From Nocardia fluminea (lineage in GTDB: Bacteria > Actinomycetota > Actinomycetes > Mycobacteriales > Mycobacteriaceae), in contig NZ_PJMW01000002.1 of the NCBI RefSeq assembly GCF_002846365.1, positions 4,216,001 through 4,280,000 of the forward strand: a DNA stretch of 64,000 bases, read 5' to 3'. Positions 15,945-23,965 of this stretch are shown one piece after another; positions within the stretch are counted from its first letter, which is position 1, and every line of letters starts with the position of its first letter. The position numbers were made by a program, and so were the translations under genes. The notes below the pieces were generated by a model. The model was not told where the DNA came from and ran no database searches. It was given only the letters and a program-made list of their open reading frames with translations.

Positions 15945-17290
15945 ACACCTGGTTGCGTGCCCGAGCTGCCGTTGCGCCGTTCGTGGTGACCGCACCTGGC
16001 GGTACCTGCGTACGCCTGGCGGTTGAACGCGAGATCCGGGAACACGGTCTGTGCCAGGTGAGCAGTCCGGCTGCGGCCGACCTGCTGGTCGTCGCCGGAC
16101 CGGCCCACGAGGAATTCGACTCCTATGTCACGCGGGCCTTCGACAGCATGCCGCTGCCCCGAGATCGTGTGTGGATCAGCGAACCCGATGCTGCCGCAAC
16201 AGAAATCGGCGCCGCGATCGTTCGTCTGCGTGCCGGAGCCGCTGCTGTCTCACCGCTGTCGGGCCCCGAATCCGTAGACGGTCCACACCACCAGCACAAC
16301 AGGGCAAGTGGTCACGACGCTGAGCAGGCGCCAGTGCACGAGCAGGCTGCGGTGCATGAGCAAATGCAGCCCGCCGCAGGGCATGAGCACACGGGGCACG
16401 CTGCGGAACATGAGCACGTGGAGCACGCCGCGGAACCGGAGCATATGGGGCACGCCGCGGAACACGAGCACGTGGAGCGCGCTGCGGAACACGAGCACAT
16501 GGAGCACGCCGCGGGCGGTGCGGAGCACGGTGGGCACGACCACGATATGGGCATGATGATGCCGGGTGGGCTGGCGATGGCTGATCGGGCGGCTGATCGG
16601 GACGGTCTCAAGCTCGACGTGCTGACAGTTCCGCTGGGACCGGTGCTCGCCTGGTGGCCCGCAGGTCTGACCGTTGTCACACGTTGGCAGGGCGATATCG
16701 TCTGCGACGCAGCGGTTTCAGTGCTGGCTGCGCCATCCGGCATGTCGTTCTGGTTGGAGCCGTGGCTGCGCGCGGGGTCGGTCGACGCGGACGAACGAAG
16801 ACGATGGCGAGCGGCACGGGCATTGGACTCGGCTTCGACGCTGCTGATAGTGGCGGGATGGTCGGATGCGGCGACGACCGCGCGCCGGTTGCGGGACGAA
16901 TTGCTGGTCGGTGATCTGTCCTGGGCCGGTGAGGTTCGACTGCGCCGGTGGGCACGTCGGGTCGCGGGCTCGTGGGTGCTGAGATGGTCGCTGCGTGATG
17001 TCGGGCGCATCGCCGAGGGGCCGGGCGTGCCGGCGGGGTTGGTCGGCGACGTGCATGACCGGCTGCTGCGCTGGATCGCCGAGACGGACTTGGCGCGCCG
17101 ACACGAGGAAAAGCCCACAGAGCCCGACGGATTCATCGGTGCCCAGATCGCTCGATGCCAGTGGATCGTCGACACGTTGCCGACACTGCTGGCCGGAACG
17201 GAACTAGCGGAGGCCCGCTTGATCGTGGCCAGCCTCGATCCCGACATCGAGGTGCTGACCGCAGCAGTTTCGGAGGTGGCGCATGGTTGA
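15935..17290 (+). CDS. Cysteine-poor NuoB/NuoD-like fusion with His-rich insert
   Basis: The 451-aa protein occupies the place of nuoB, C and D. Its first 90 residues recall NuoB (ADLLVVAGPAHEEFDSYVTR, then AFDSMPLPRDRVWIS), but the four Fe-S cysteines of NuoB are absent. Residues about 110-210 are a low-complexity His/Glu region made of tandem EHEHVEHAA-like repeats ending in HDHDMGMMMPGG. From about 230, KLDVLTVPLGPVLAWWPAGL and RWQGDIV recall the NuoD start (GPQHPA..GVLR...DGEIV), again without its conserved residues. I infer a fused, non-redox structural scaffold with a metal-binding linker. Overlaps on both sides (10 and 8 bases) show tight coupling. The homology is by eye and needs a profile search. 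Confidence 0.7.
   Translation: MGLNTWLRARAAVAPFVVTAPGGTCVRLAVEREIREHGLCQVSSPAAADLLVVAGPAHEEFDSYVTRAFDSMPLPRDRVWISEPDAAATEIGAAIVRLRAGAAAVSPLSGPESVDGPHHQHNRASGHDAEQAPVHEQAAVHEQMQPAAGHEHTGHAAEHEHVEHAAEPEHMGHAAEHEHVERAAEHEHMEHAAGGAEHGGHDHDMGMMMPGGLAMADRAADRDGLKLDVLTVPLGPVLAWWPAGLTVVTRWQGDIVCDAAVSVLAAPSGMSFWLEPWLRAGSVDADERRRWRAARALDSASTLLIVAGWSDAATTARRLRDELLVGDLSWAGEVRLRRWARRVAGSWVLRWSLRDVGRIAEGPGVPAGLVGDVHDRLLRWIAETDLARRHEEKPTEPDGFIGAQIARCQWIVDTLPTLLAGTELAEARLIVASLDPDIEVLTAAVSEVAHG
16376..16510 (+). repeat. Five tandem 27-bp repeats encoding His-rich 9-mers
   Basis: Units start at 16376, 16403, 16430, 16457 and 16484. Each follows the pattern GCGGAACAYGAGCACRTGGA-GCACGCC with few changes and keeps the reading frame. 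The encoded unit is close to AEHEHVEHA. Copy number may vary between strains. Confidence 0.85.
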
Positions 17291-18206
17291 GTCCGCTCCC
17301 TGGTGGCAAGCCGCATTATTGCCGGTAGTCGTGGTGGCCTTCGCCTTCGCCGTCGAGGTCTGCCAGGGGGTACTCAACGCGAGAGTCGCTGGAGCTTCCG
17401 CATCGGTCGCCGCGTTCGCACCGGCGCGGACTGTCGCACTACTGCTCACCCAGCAGCGCCGCCGGATCGTCGGTGCTGATGTATTGCTCTGGCGTTGCGC
17501 AGGATTGATACTGCTGGCCGCCGGGGTGCTCACCGCGGCGCTCGTGCCGGTCGGAGATCGCGTCGTGCTGGGCGGGAGCGTGTCGCTCGCGTGGTTCAAC
17601 GCGGTCGAAATCCTCTCCTGGGCAGCGGTGTGGTTGGCCGGGTGGGGCGCAGACTCGGCTTACTCCCTCGTGGGTGGGTATCGCTTCGTCGCGCAGGGCC
17701 TTGCCTACGAGTTGCCGCATATGTTCGCGTTGATCTGCGCCGCGGTCGCCGCCGAGTCACTCGACCTCACCGACATCGTTGCCGCACAGCAGGATCGGTG
17801 GTTCGTGGTGATCATGCCGGTGGCTTTCGTGATCTATCTGCTCTCGGTACCCGCCATGTCCTTCACCGCGCCCTTCGACGCTCCGGTGGGTGCGGACATC
17901 GCTGGTGGCGTGTCCGCCGAGGTGTCGGGGGTTGACCGCCTGGTGATGACCGTGGGTCGTCGGGTGCTGTTCGTAGCGGCCGCGGGCATGGCGGTGCCGT
18001 TGTTTCTGGGCGGTGGTGCGGGTCCGTGGTTGCCGGGCTGGTTGTGGTCGCTGGTGAAGACACTGTGTGTGCTGGCCGGGCTGATCTGGCTCGGGCGGCG
18101 TTGGCCGACGATCAGGATGTCGCGCTACATGGAGGTCGCCTGGATCGTTTTGCTTCCGCTGATTCTGCTGCAGGCGTTGGTGGTGTCGATCGTGATGATT
18201 CGCTGA
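17283..18206 (+). CDS. nuoH: NuoH-like complex I subunit, diverged
   Basis: The 307-aa protein has about eight membrane segments and keeps the NuoH landmark YSLVGGYRFVAQGLAYELP (about residues 127-145). The canonical ERR..A..Q.R.GPN region near the N-terminus is replaced (EVCQGVLNARVAGASASV). The quinone-chamber loop, normally PFDLPEAE.EL...EY, reads PFDAPVGADIAGGVSAEVSG, so most of its acidic residues are lost. Overlap with the upstream gene is 8 bases. It probably still anchors the membrane arm, but normal quinone reduction seems unlikely. Confidence 0.82.
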   Translation: MVESAPWWQAALLPVVVVAFAFAVEVCQGVLNARVAGASASVAAFAPARTVALLLTQQRRRIVGADVLLWRCAGLILLAAGVLTAALVPVGDRVVLGGSVSLAWFNAVEILSWAAVWLAGWGADSAYSLVGGYRFVAQGLAYELPHMFALICAAVAAESLDLTDIVAAQQDRWFVVIMPVAFVIYLLSVPAMSFTAPFDAPVGADIAGGVSAEVSGVDRLVMTVGRRVLFVAAAGMAVPLFLGGGAGPWLPGWLWSLVKTLCVLAGLIWLGRRWPTIRMSRYMEVAWIVLLPLILLQALVVSIVMIR

Positions 18207-18219
18207 GGAGGAGCCGACG

Positions 18220-18783
18220 ATGTGGGCGCAGGTGATCTTCTGGGTGTGCGCGGTCGGGGCTGTCGTGACCGGGCTCGCGGTATTCCGCGTCGATTCGATG
18301 GCGCGTGCGACCTTCGCGTTGCTGCTGTCGTTCTGCTTCGCCGCGGGCACCGTGTTTCTGGTCGACCTGGCCTACCTCGGTGTCCTCGTCGTGCTGATGA
18401 TGATCATGGAGATGGTCATCATGGTGGTGTTCATGATCATGTACATGATGAACCCCGCCGGGTTGATGCCGATGTCGATGGTGCACAACCAGAAAGCGTC
18501 GCTGCGCATTTCGGTGGTGGTTTTTCTCGGGCTGGCAAGCATCGCGCTGCTGGTCGACTGGCCAGAACGCGAGCAACCGCTGCCCGCCGACCCGACCGTT
18601 CAGCTCGGTGAGGCCATCATGGGCTCGAAGATGCTGGTGATGATCGTGGTCGGGCTGGTGCTGTTCGCCACGATCGTGTCGACGGTGGTGCTGGCCACCC
18701 ATCGCGGCCGCTACGACCGCTACGGCGACCGGCTCGACCGGCGCATTCCCGACGATCCCGTCGAGGGAGGGCTCGGCCGATGA
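18220..18783 (+). CDS. nuoJ: NuoJ-like complex I membrane subunit
   Basis: AGGAGGAG before the ATG sets the start. The 187-aa protein has five membrane segments and the NuoJ-type third helix (VDLAYLGVLVVLMMIMEMVI). It is unusually Met-rich there (MMIMEM, MIMYMMNPAGLMPMSM). NuoJ/ND6 lies beside NuoA and NuoK in the complex I membrane arm. Its stop overlaps the nuoK start (ATGA at 18780-18783). Confidence 0.88.
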   Translation: MWAQVIFWVCAVGAVVTGLAVFRVDSMARATFALLLSFCFAAGTVFLVDLAYLGVLVVLMMIMEMVIMVVFMIMYMMNPAGLMPMSMVHNQKASLRISVVVFLGLASIALLVDWPEREQPLPADPTVQLGEAIMGSKMLVMIVVGLVLFATIVSTVVLATHRGRYDRYGDRLDRRIPDDPVEGGLGR

Positions 18784-19082
18784 ATCTGGGTGAATTCCTG
18801 CTGCTCGCCGCGGCCTTGTTCAGCATCGGGCTCTACGGAGTGCTGTCTCAGCAGTCCATCGTGATGATCATGATGGGCGTGGAACTGATGATCAACGCGG
18901 TCATCGTGGCCGCGGCCGCGTTCTGGTACTTCGCCTGGCCATCCGCGGACCCCCAGGTGCTCGTGCTGGTCGCGATGACCGCCATGGCGGTGGAGATGGC
19001 GGCCGGGTTCGCCGTCACGACCGCCATTTTCCGGGCCCGCGACATCGACATGGTCGATATGGCCGACGAACTGAAGGGCTGA
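18780..19082 (+). CDS. nuoK: NuoK-like complex I membrane subunit
   Basis: The 100-aa protein has three membrane segments and typical NuoK features: GLYGVLSQQSIVMIMMGVELMINAVIV, with the conserved membrane glutamate (GVELM), and a second acidic position in AVEMAAGFAV. The proton-pathway glutamates of the family therefore appear to be kept, unlike the changes in NuoH. It overlaps nuoJ by 4 bases and is 4 bases from nuoL. Confidence 0.92.
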   Translation: MNLGEFLLLAAALFSIGLYGVLSQQSIVMIMMGVELMINAVIVAAAAFWYFAWPSADPQVLVLVAMTAMAVEMAAGFAVTTAIFRARDIDMVDMADELKG

Positions 19083-19086
19083 GGCG

Positions 19087-20943
19087 ATGCTGTGGTCGCT
19101 GATCGCGCTGCCGGGACTGGTCGGCGTGGCTCTGCTGATGGGCGGCCGCCGTATCGACCACGTCGCGCCAGTGCTCGGTGTCACGGTCGCGGCGGTGAGT
19201 ACGGTGCTGTCCGTGTTCGCCGCCGTCGATCGGCCGAGCGCGTCGGCTCCGCTGCTGGCGGGGATGCCGTTCGTGGTCGGGGTGGACGGGCTGTCGGCGG
19301 TCATGATCGTCACCGTCGCCGCGGTGACCACCGCCGTGCTGGTGTTCGCGACCGGTGACCTAGGCGCCGACCAACCACGTGCCCGGTTCTACGGACTCAT
19401 GCTCGTCTTCGCCGCGGCCATGCTGACCACGGTGGTGGCGCAGAACATCGTCACGTTGCTGATGGCGTGGGAGGTCATGGGCGCCGCGTCCTACGCACTG
19501 ATCGGTTTTCATTGGCGTGACGACTATCGCGTGTCCTCCGGCCTGGTGGCCTTCCTGACCACCCGCACCGGCGATGTCGGACTCTATCTCGCCGCCGGTG
19601 CTCTGTTGGCAGGCGGAGACGGCACTCTCGCAATGGGTTCCGCCGCCGGTGTCGAAGGCGGATGGCGCGACGTCGTGGCCGCCGGGGTCCTGCTGGCCGC
19701 ACTGGGTAAATCCGCACAACTACCGTTCAGCTTCTGGCTCTCACGCGCGATGTCGGGCCCCAGTCCGGTGTCGGCGCTGTTGCACTCCGCCACGATGGTT
19801 GCCGCGGGGGCGTACCTGCTCCTTCGGATGCACCCTCTGCTCGAGTCCACCTCGTGGGCGGGTCCGACTACGGCTTGGATCGGAGTCGCTACTGCGATCG
19901 TGCTCGGCGCGGTCGCGGTATGCCAGGCCGACTTGAAGCAGCTGCTCGCCGCCTCTACCTGTGCTCAGGTGGGCTTCATCGTCGTTGCCGCCGGCGTCGG
20001 TGGAATTGCCGCGGGTACAGGGCAACTCGTCGCGCACGCCGCGACGAAGAGTCTGCTGTTCCTCGGGGCGGGTGCGTGGCTCTCGGCGCTGGGAACCAAA
20101 CAGCTCACGGGTCTACGTGGGGTGGCGCGTGCCTATCCCGTCGTCGGCGTGGCCTTCACCATCGGTGCCCTCAGCCTGGCGGGCGTGCCTCCGTTTGCGC
20201 TGTGGCCGACCAAAGATGCCGTACTCGCCGCAGCCCGATCTGATTCGATCGCGTTGTATCTGGCCGGTTTGGTCGCCGCGGTGCTCAGCGCGGTGTACGC
20301 AGGCCGCGCACTCGTTCTCGTGTGGTCCCGGCCGACCGCCGACACAGACAGCTTCCGTGACACCGAGGAAGCGGGAACTCGTCGGGTGAATTCCACCGAA
20401 CGGCTGTCGCTGGTGGCGCTGGCTGCCGTAACCGCGGTCGGGGGAGCCGCCGTACTGCCCTCGGTGCGTGACAGATTCGCTGACATCGTCGACGGGGGAG
20501 CGATGGTCGAAGCCACCTGGTGGGAACTTAGTGTGTCGGGTCTTATCGCGGTGTTGACCGTGCTGGTCGTGCGCGCAATGATTCTTCGTCGCGGCGACCT
20601 TCCCACACCGGCGCTGGCCGCCGACTGGTTCGGGCTGGAGAAGGCCGCGTACTACGCGGTGGTCGTGCCGACGCTCACCGTGGCGCGCTGGCTGGCCGAT
20701 TTTGACGACCGGGTGCTCAACCGCGGCGTGTATGCCACGGCCACTACAACTCTGGCGATTTCTCACGAGCTCGATCAGCGCGTGGAGAAGCCGCTTGATT
20801 CGGCGGTGCGCGATACTGCCGCCGCGGCACGCGGTGTGGGGCGATGGGCGCGCCGTCCGGAAACGGGCCAGGTGCACCAGTACTACGCCCAGGCGGTGGT
20901 AGGTCTGCTGCTTCTCGCGGTGATTGTGCTGACCCTGCGATGA
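19087..20943 (+). CDS. nuoL: NuoL-like antiporter-type subunit
   Basis: The 618-aa protein is full length for NuoL/ND5, with about 16 membrane segments including the C-terminal lateral helix region. Landmarks are LLMAWEVMGAASYALIGFHW, FLTTRTGDVGLYLAAGALL, AALGKSAQLPFSFWLSRAM, then MSGPSPVSALLHSATMVAAG. The conserved Glu (WEVMG), Lys (GKSAQ) and His (LLHSATM) of the proton channel are all present. It resembles Mrp antiporter subunits as well as NuoL. Proton or cation translocation capacity looks intact. Confidence 0.93.
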   Translation: MLWSLIALPGLVGVALLMGGRRIDHVAPVLGVTVAAVSTVLSVFAAVDRPSASAPLLAGMPFVVGVDGLSAVMIVTVAAVTTAVLVFATGDLGADQPRARFYGLMLVFAAAMLTTVVAQNIVTLLMAWEVMGAASYALIGFHWRDDYRVSSGLVAFLTTRTGDVGLYLAAGALLAGGDGTLAMGSAAGVEGGWRDVVAAGVLLAALGKSAQLPFSFWLSRAMSGPSPVSALLHSATMVAAGAYLLLRMHPLLESTSWAGPTTAWIGVATAIVLGAVAVCQADLKQLLAASTCAQVGFIVVAAGVGGIAAGTGQLVAHAATKSLLFLGAGAWLSALGTKQLTGLRGVARAYPVVGVAFTIGALSLAGVPPFALWPTKDAVLAAARSDSIALYLAGLVAAVLSAVYAGRALVLVWSRPTADTDSFRDTEEAGTRRVNSTERLSLVALAAVTAVGGAAVLPSVRDRFADIVDGGAMVEATWWELSVSGLIAVLTVLVVRAMILRRGDLPTPALAADWFGLEKAAYYAVVVPTLTVARWLADFDDRVLNRGVYATATTTLAISHELDQRVEKPLDSAVRDTAAAARGVGRWARRPETGQVHQYYAQAVVGLLLLAVIVLTLR

Positions 20944-20992
20944 ATCACGGTGTCACAGTGACGAATTTGCTGCGAATAGAGGTGAGGTAAGC

Positions 20993-22486
20993 GTGCTCAG
21001 CATTGTGGTGTTCCTGCCGATGGTCGTGGCGGCTGTGCTGCTGGCCGTGCCGCGCATCGGCGACCGCGTGTCGCGGTGGACGTGGGTCGTGGTCAGCGCA
21101 ATCGAGGTCGTGCTGGTCGTGGGGTTGTGTATCGGTTATCGCCGAACACCGCCCGTCGACGGCGGGTTTGCCTACGAGGAGCGCCGTTCCTGGATCCCTA
21201 CCGTCGGTTCCAGCTATCACGTCGGCATCGATGGATTCAGTTTGCCGCTTGTCGCGCTGACCACTGTGCTGTTCGCGGCCTGCGCGATCTATTCGCTGCG
21301 CGAGACCCGCCGGGTTCGGTTCTACGCCGCACTGTTCCTGTTCCTCGAAAGCGTCTGCCTCGGCGCGTTCGTGTCCCTCGACCTGGTGCTGTTCTTCGTC
21401 TTCTTCGACCTGTCGATCGTCGGCATGTACTTCGTGATCAACGGCTGGGGACACGGTCAGGCGCGGCGGGCGGCGTTGCAGTTCTTCCTCTACACCTTCA
21501 TCGGCTCGCTGGCCCTGCTGCTCGGGTTCATCGTCCTGTACCTCGCGGCAGATCCGCACACCTTCGACATGGTCGAGTTGACCGAGGCAAACCCCTTGGC
21601 AGGCAATGGTGCTCGCGGTGCGGTCGCGCTCGCCGCCATTGTGGTCGGTCTCGCTATCAAGACACCGACCGTGCCCTTCCACACGTGGCTGCCGCCCGCG
21701 CACACCGAGGCCCCGGCCGCCGGATCGGCCATCCTGGCCGGCGTGCTGCTCAAGCTCGGCACCTATGGTTTCGTGCGGATCGCGATGCCGATGCTGCCCG
21801 ACCAATGGCGGCGCTACGCGCTGGTGATCGTGATCGTCGGTGTGATCAGCGTCCTCTACGGCGCACTGGTCGCCCTCGCGCAGACCAACTTCAAACGCAT
21901 GATCGCCTATACGTCCGTCAACCACATGGGCTATATCGTCCTTGCCATCGGTGCAGCTGGGCTGGTCGCCGACAACACCGAACAAGCGCGCACATTGGCG
22001 ATCACCGGCGCGGTGACCCAGATGGTCAGCCACGGCCTGGTCACGGGCGCACTGTTTCTTCTCGCGGGAGTGCTCTATGAACGCCGACGGACCTACGAGA
22101 TCGATGCCTACGGCGGCTTGGCAGGGCAGGCACCAGTTTTCGCCGCTGTCACCGCGGCTGCGATGTTCGCCTCGCTCGGCCTGCCTGGCTTCTCCGGGTT
22201 CATCGCCGAGTTCCAGATCTTCACGGGATCGTTCGCATCCGCGCCGGTGTACACCGCATTGTCAGTCCTGGGCATTCTGATCACCGCGGCACTGCTGTTG
22301 CGCGCCTACCAGCGGATGTTCCTCGGCGAGTCGACGAATGGGGCGTTCCCGGATTTCACCAGGCGCGAAGCAGTGTCGATCATCCCCCTGATGCTGGGTT
22401 CGGTGGTGATCGGGGTATTCCCGCGCTTCCTGCTCGACGTCATCGAACCCGCCTCTCGGATGCTCGGTGTGCTGGTGGTGCGCTGA
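20993..22486 (+). CDS. nuoM: NuoM-like antiporter-type subunit
   Basis: The 497-aa protein starts at GTG with GAGGTGAG upstream. It has about 14 membrane segments and NuoM/ND4 landmarks: FLFLESVCLGAFVSLDLVLF, FFDLSIVGMYFVINGWG, AIKTPTVPFHTWLPPAHTEAP, the LLKLGTYGFVRI helix and FKRMIAYTSVNHMGYI. The conserved channel Glu (FLES), Lys (IKTPT, LLKLG) and His (FHTWLP) are kept. It follows nuoL by 49 bases. Confidence 0.94.
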   Translation: MLSIVVFLPMVVAAVLLAVPRIGDRVSRWTWVVVSAIEVVLVVGLCIGYRRTPPVDGGFAYEERRSWIPTVGSSYHVGIDGFSLPLVALTTVLFAACAIYSLRETRRVRFYAALFLFLESVCLGAFVSLDLVLFFVFFDLSIVGMYFVINGWGHGQARRAALQFFLYTFIGSLALLLGFIVLYLAADPHTFDMVELTEANPLAGNGARGAVALAAIVVGLAIKTPTVPFHTWLPPAHTEAPAAGSAILAGVLLKLGTYGFVRIAMPMLPDQWRRYALVIVIVGVISVLYGALVALAQTNFKRMIAYTSVNHMGYIVLAIGAAGLVADNTEQARTLAITGAVTQMVSHGLVTGALFLLAGVLYERRRTYEIDAYGGLAGQAPVFAAVTAAAMFASLGLPGFSGFIAEFQIFTGSFASAPVYTALSVLGILITAALLLRAYQRMFLGESTNGAFPDFTRREAVSIIPLMLGSVVIGVFPRFLLDVIEPASRMLGVLVVR

Positions 22487-22487
22487 G

Positions 22488-23939
22488 ATGGGGGAGATGG
22501 ACCAGATGACCGACGACATGATGGTCTCGGACCTGCTCGCCCTCGCACCGGAAGCAGCCCTCGCACTGGCCGCTGTCCTCGGATTGCTCCTCGGCTCATT
22601 CCTGCCGCGCGCCAGACAGTGGCCGGTGCGGGTTCTCGCGGCGGTCGGCGCGGTCACCACCATCGCAATGACGGTGACGGTGTGGCAACGCGATGTCTAC
22701 ACACTGTTCGAGGGCAGCTACGGCATCGACACCGCGACCAATACCGTGCGAATCACGGTGGCCGGTTCGATTCTGCTGTTGCTCGCGATGTCGCAGCCCG
22801 AAACCCGAGGTAATGCACGGGAATCGGAGTTCGTGGTCTTGCTGGTGCTGGGTGGGCTCGGCGCGATACTGCTGGCCGGGGCCAACGACTTGCTGGTTCT
22901 GCTCACCGGCTATCTCCTCGCCAGCATTCCCCTGTACACGCTCACCGCGTTCGGCAAGGACGCACTCGGCACCGAGGCGGCGTTGAAGTTCTACCTGATG
23001 GGGGCGTTGTTCGGCACCACGATGCTCTTCGGTGCGACGCTGCTGCTCGGCGTCGGCGGCGGTACGGACTACCCGCTGCTGGCGACGACGACCTACGACG
23101 CGCCACATGCCGTGCTCGGCATCGGTGCCGTCGCGGTACTGAGCGGACTGTTGTTCAAAGCCGGCGCTGTCCCCGTGCACTTCTGGGTTCCGGACGTCGC
23201 GCAGGGTGCCCGCCCCGCGGTAGCGGCCATCATCACGACGGTGCCGAAACTCGGTGCGGTCGTTGCCATCTACCGTCTCGGTGCGCTTGTGCTCGACCCG
23301 AGCGGTCTGAATTGGCGGCTGCTACTCGCCATCATCGCGGCACTGTCGATGACACTGGGCAATTTCGCGGCCTTCTTCCAGACCGATGTTCGTCGTCTGC
23401 TGGGTTACTCGACGATCAGCCAGGTCGGCTACCTACTGGTCGGCGTTGTCGCCGCGGACCGCAGCACCCTCGCGTTGCCCGCCGTGCTGCTGTATCTGGC
23501 GGCGTACGCCCTCACCAATCTCGGTGTGTTCGCGGTGGTCTGCGCGCTGCCTCGATTGCGGACTCTCACCGACTACACCGGGCTGATCCGCCATAAACCC
23601 GCGCTGGTCATCGCGCTCATCGTCTGCCTGCTCGGTCTCATCGGAACCCCACCCACGGGTGTTTTCGTGGGCAAACTGATGGTCTTCACCGCCGCCTTCG
23701 ATGCCGGGTTCGGCTGGTTGGTCGTGCTCGCGCTGATCAACGCGGTGGCCAGCGTCTTCTACTACCTGCGATGGATCGTTCCTGCCGTGAGCGGCAAGTC
23801 GGCCGTCGACGGAGAACGCCCGGGGCCGTTTTCGGTCGCCGGTGCGGTCGCCTACTGTGCGGCGACCGCATCGATCCTGATCGGCATCTTCGCCGGTCCG
23901 ATCCTGAACGCGATGCAGGGTTCCCTCGCTGTGCCCTGA
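22488..23939 (+). CDS. nuoN: NuoN-like antiporter-type subunit
   Basis: The 483-aa protein has about 14 membrane segments and NuoN/ND2 features: EAALKFYLMGALFGTTMLFG, LLFKAGAVPVHFWVPDVAQG, ATAIITTVPK-like segment IITTVPKLGAVVAIYRLG, FQTDVRRLLGYSTISQVGYL and GTPPTGVFVGKLMVF. The ATG at 22488 is one base after the nuoM stop; 22497 is a possible alternative. It ends the operon, and the minus-strand multicopper oxidase gene converges on it. With nuoL and nuoM it completes three antiporter-like channels. Confidence 0.93.
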   Translation: MGEMDQMTDDMMVSDLLALAPEAALALAAVLGLLLGSFLPRARQWPVRVLAAVGAVTTIAMTVTVWQRDVYTLFEGSYGIDTATNTVRITVAGSILLLLAMSQPETRGNARESEFVVLLVLGGLGAILLAGANDLLVLLTGYLLASIPLYTLTAFGKDALGTEAALKFYLMGALFGTTMLFGATLLLGVGGGTDYPLLATTTYDAPHAVLGIGAVAVLSGLLFKAGAVPVHFWVPDVAQGARPAVAAIITTVPKLGAVVAIYRLGALVLDPSGLNWRLLLAIIAALSMTLGNFAAFFQTDVRRLLGYSTISQVGYLLVGVVAADRSTLALPAVLLYLAAYALTNLGVFAVVCALPRLRTLTDYTGLIRHKPALVIALIVCLLGLIGTPPTGVFVGKLMVFTAAFDAGFGWLVVLALINAVASVFYYLRWIVPAVSGKSAVDGERPGPFSVAGAVAYCAATASILIGIFAGPILNAMQGSLAVP

Positions 23940-23965
23940 TTCGATTGCGCAGCAATCGGTCTCGA

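Noticed and set aside
16376..16510. CRISPR-like array
   Set aside because: The 27-bp units are contiguous, without spacers, and translate in frame as part of a protein.
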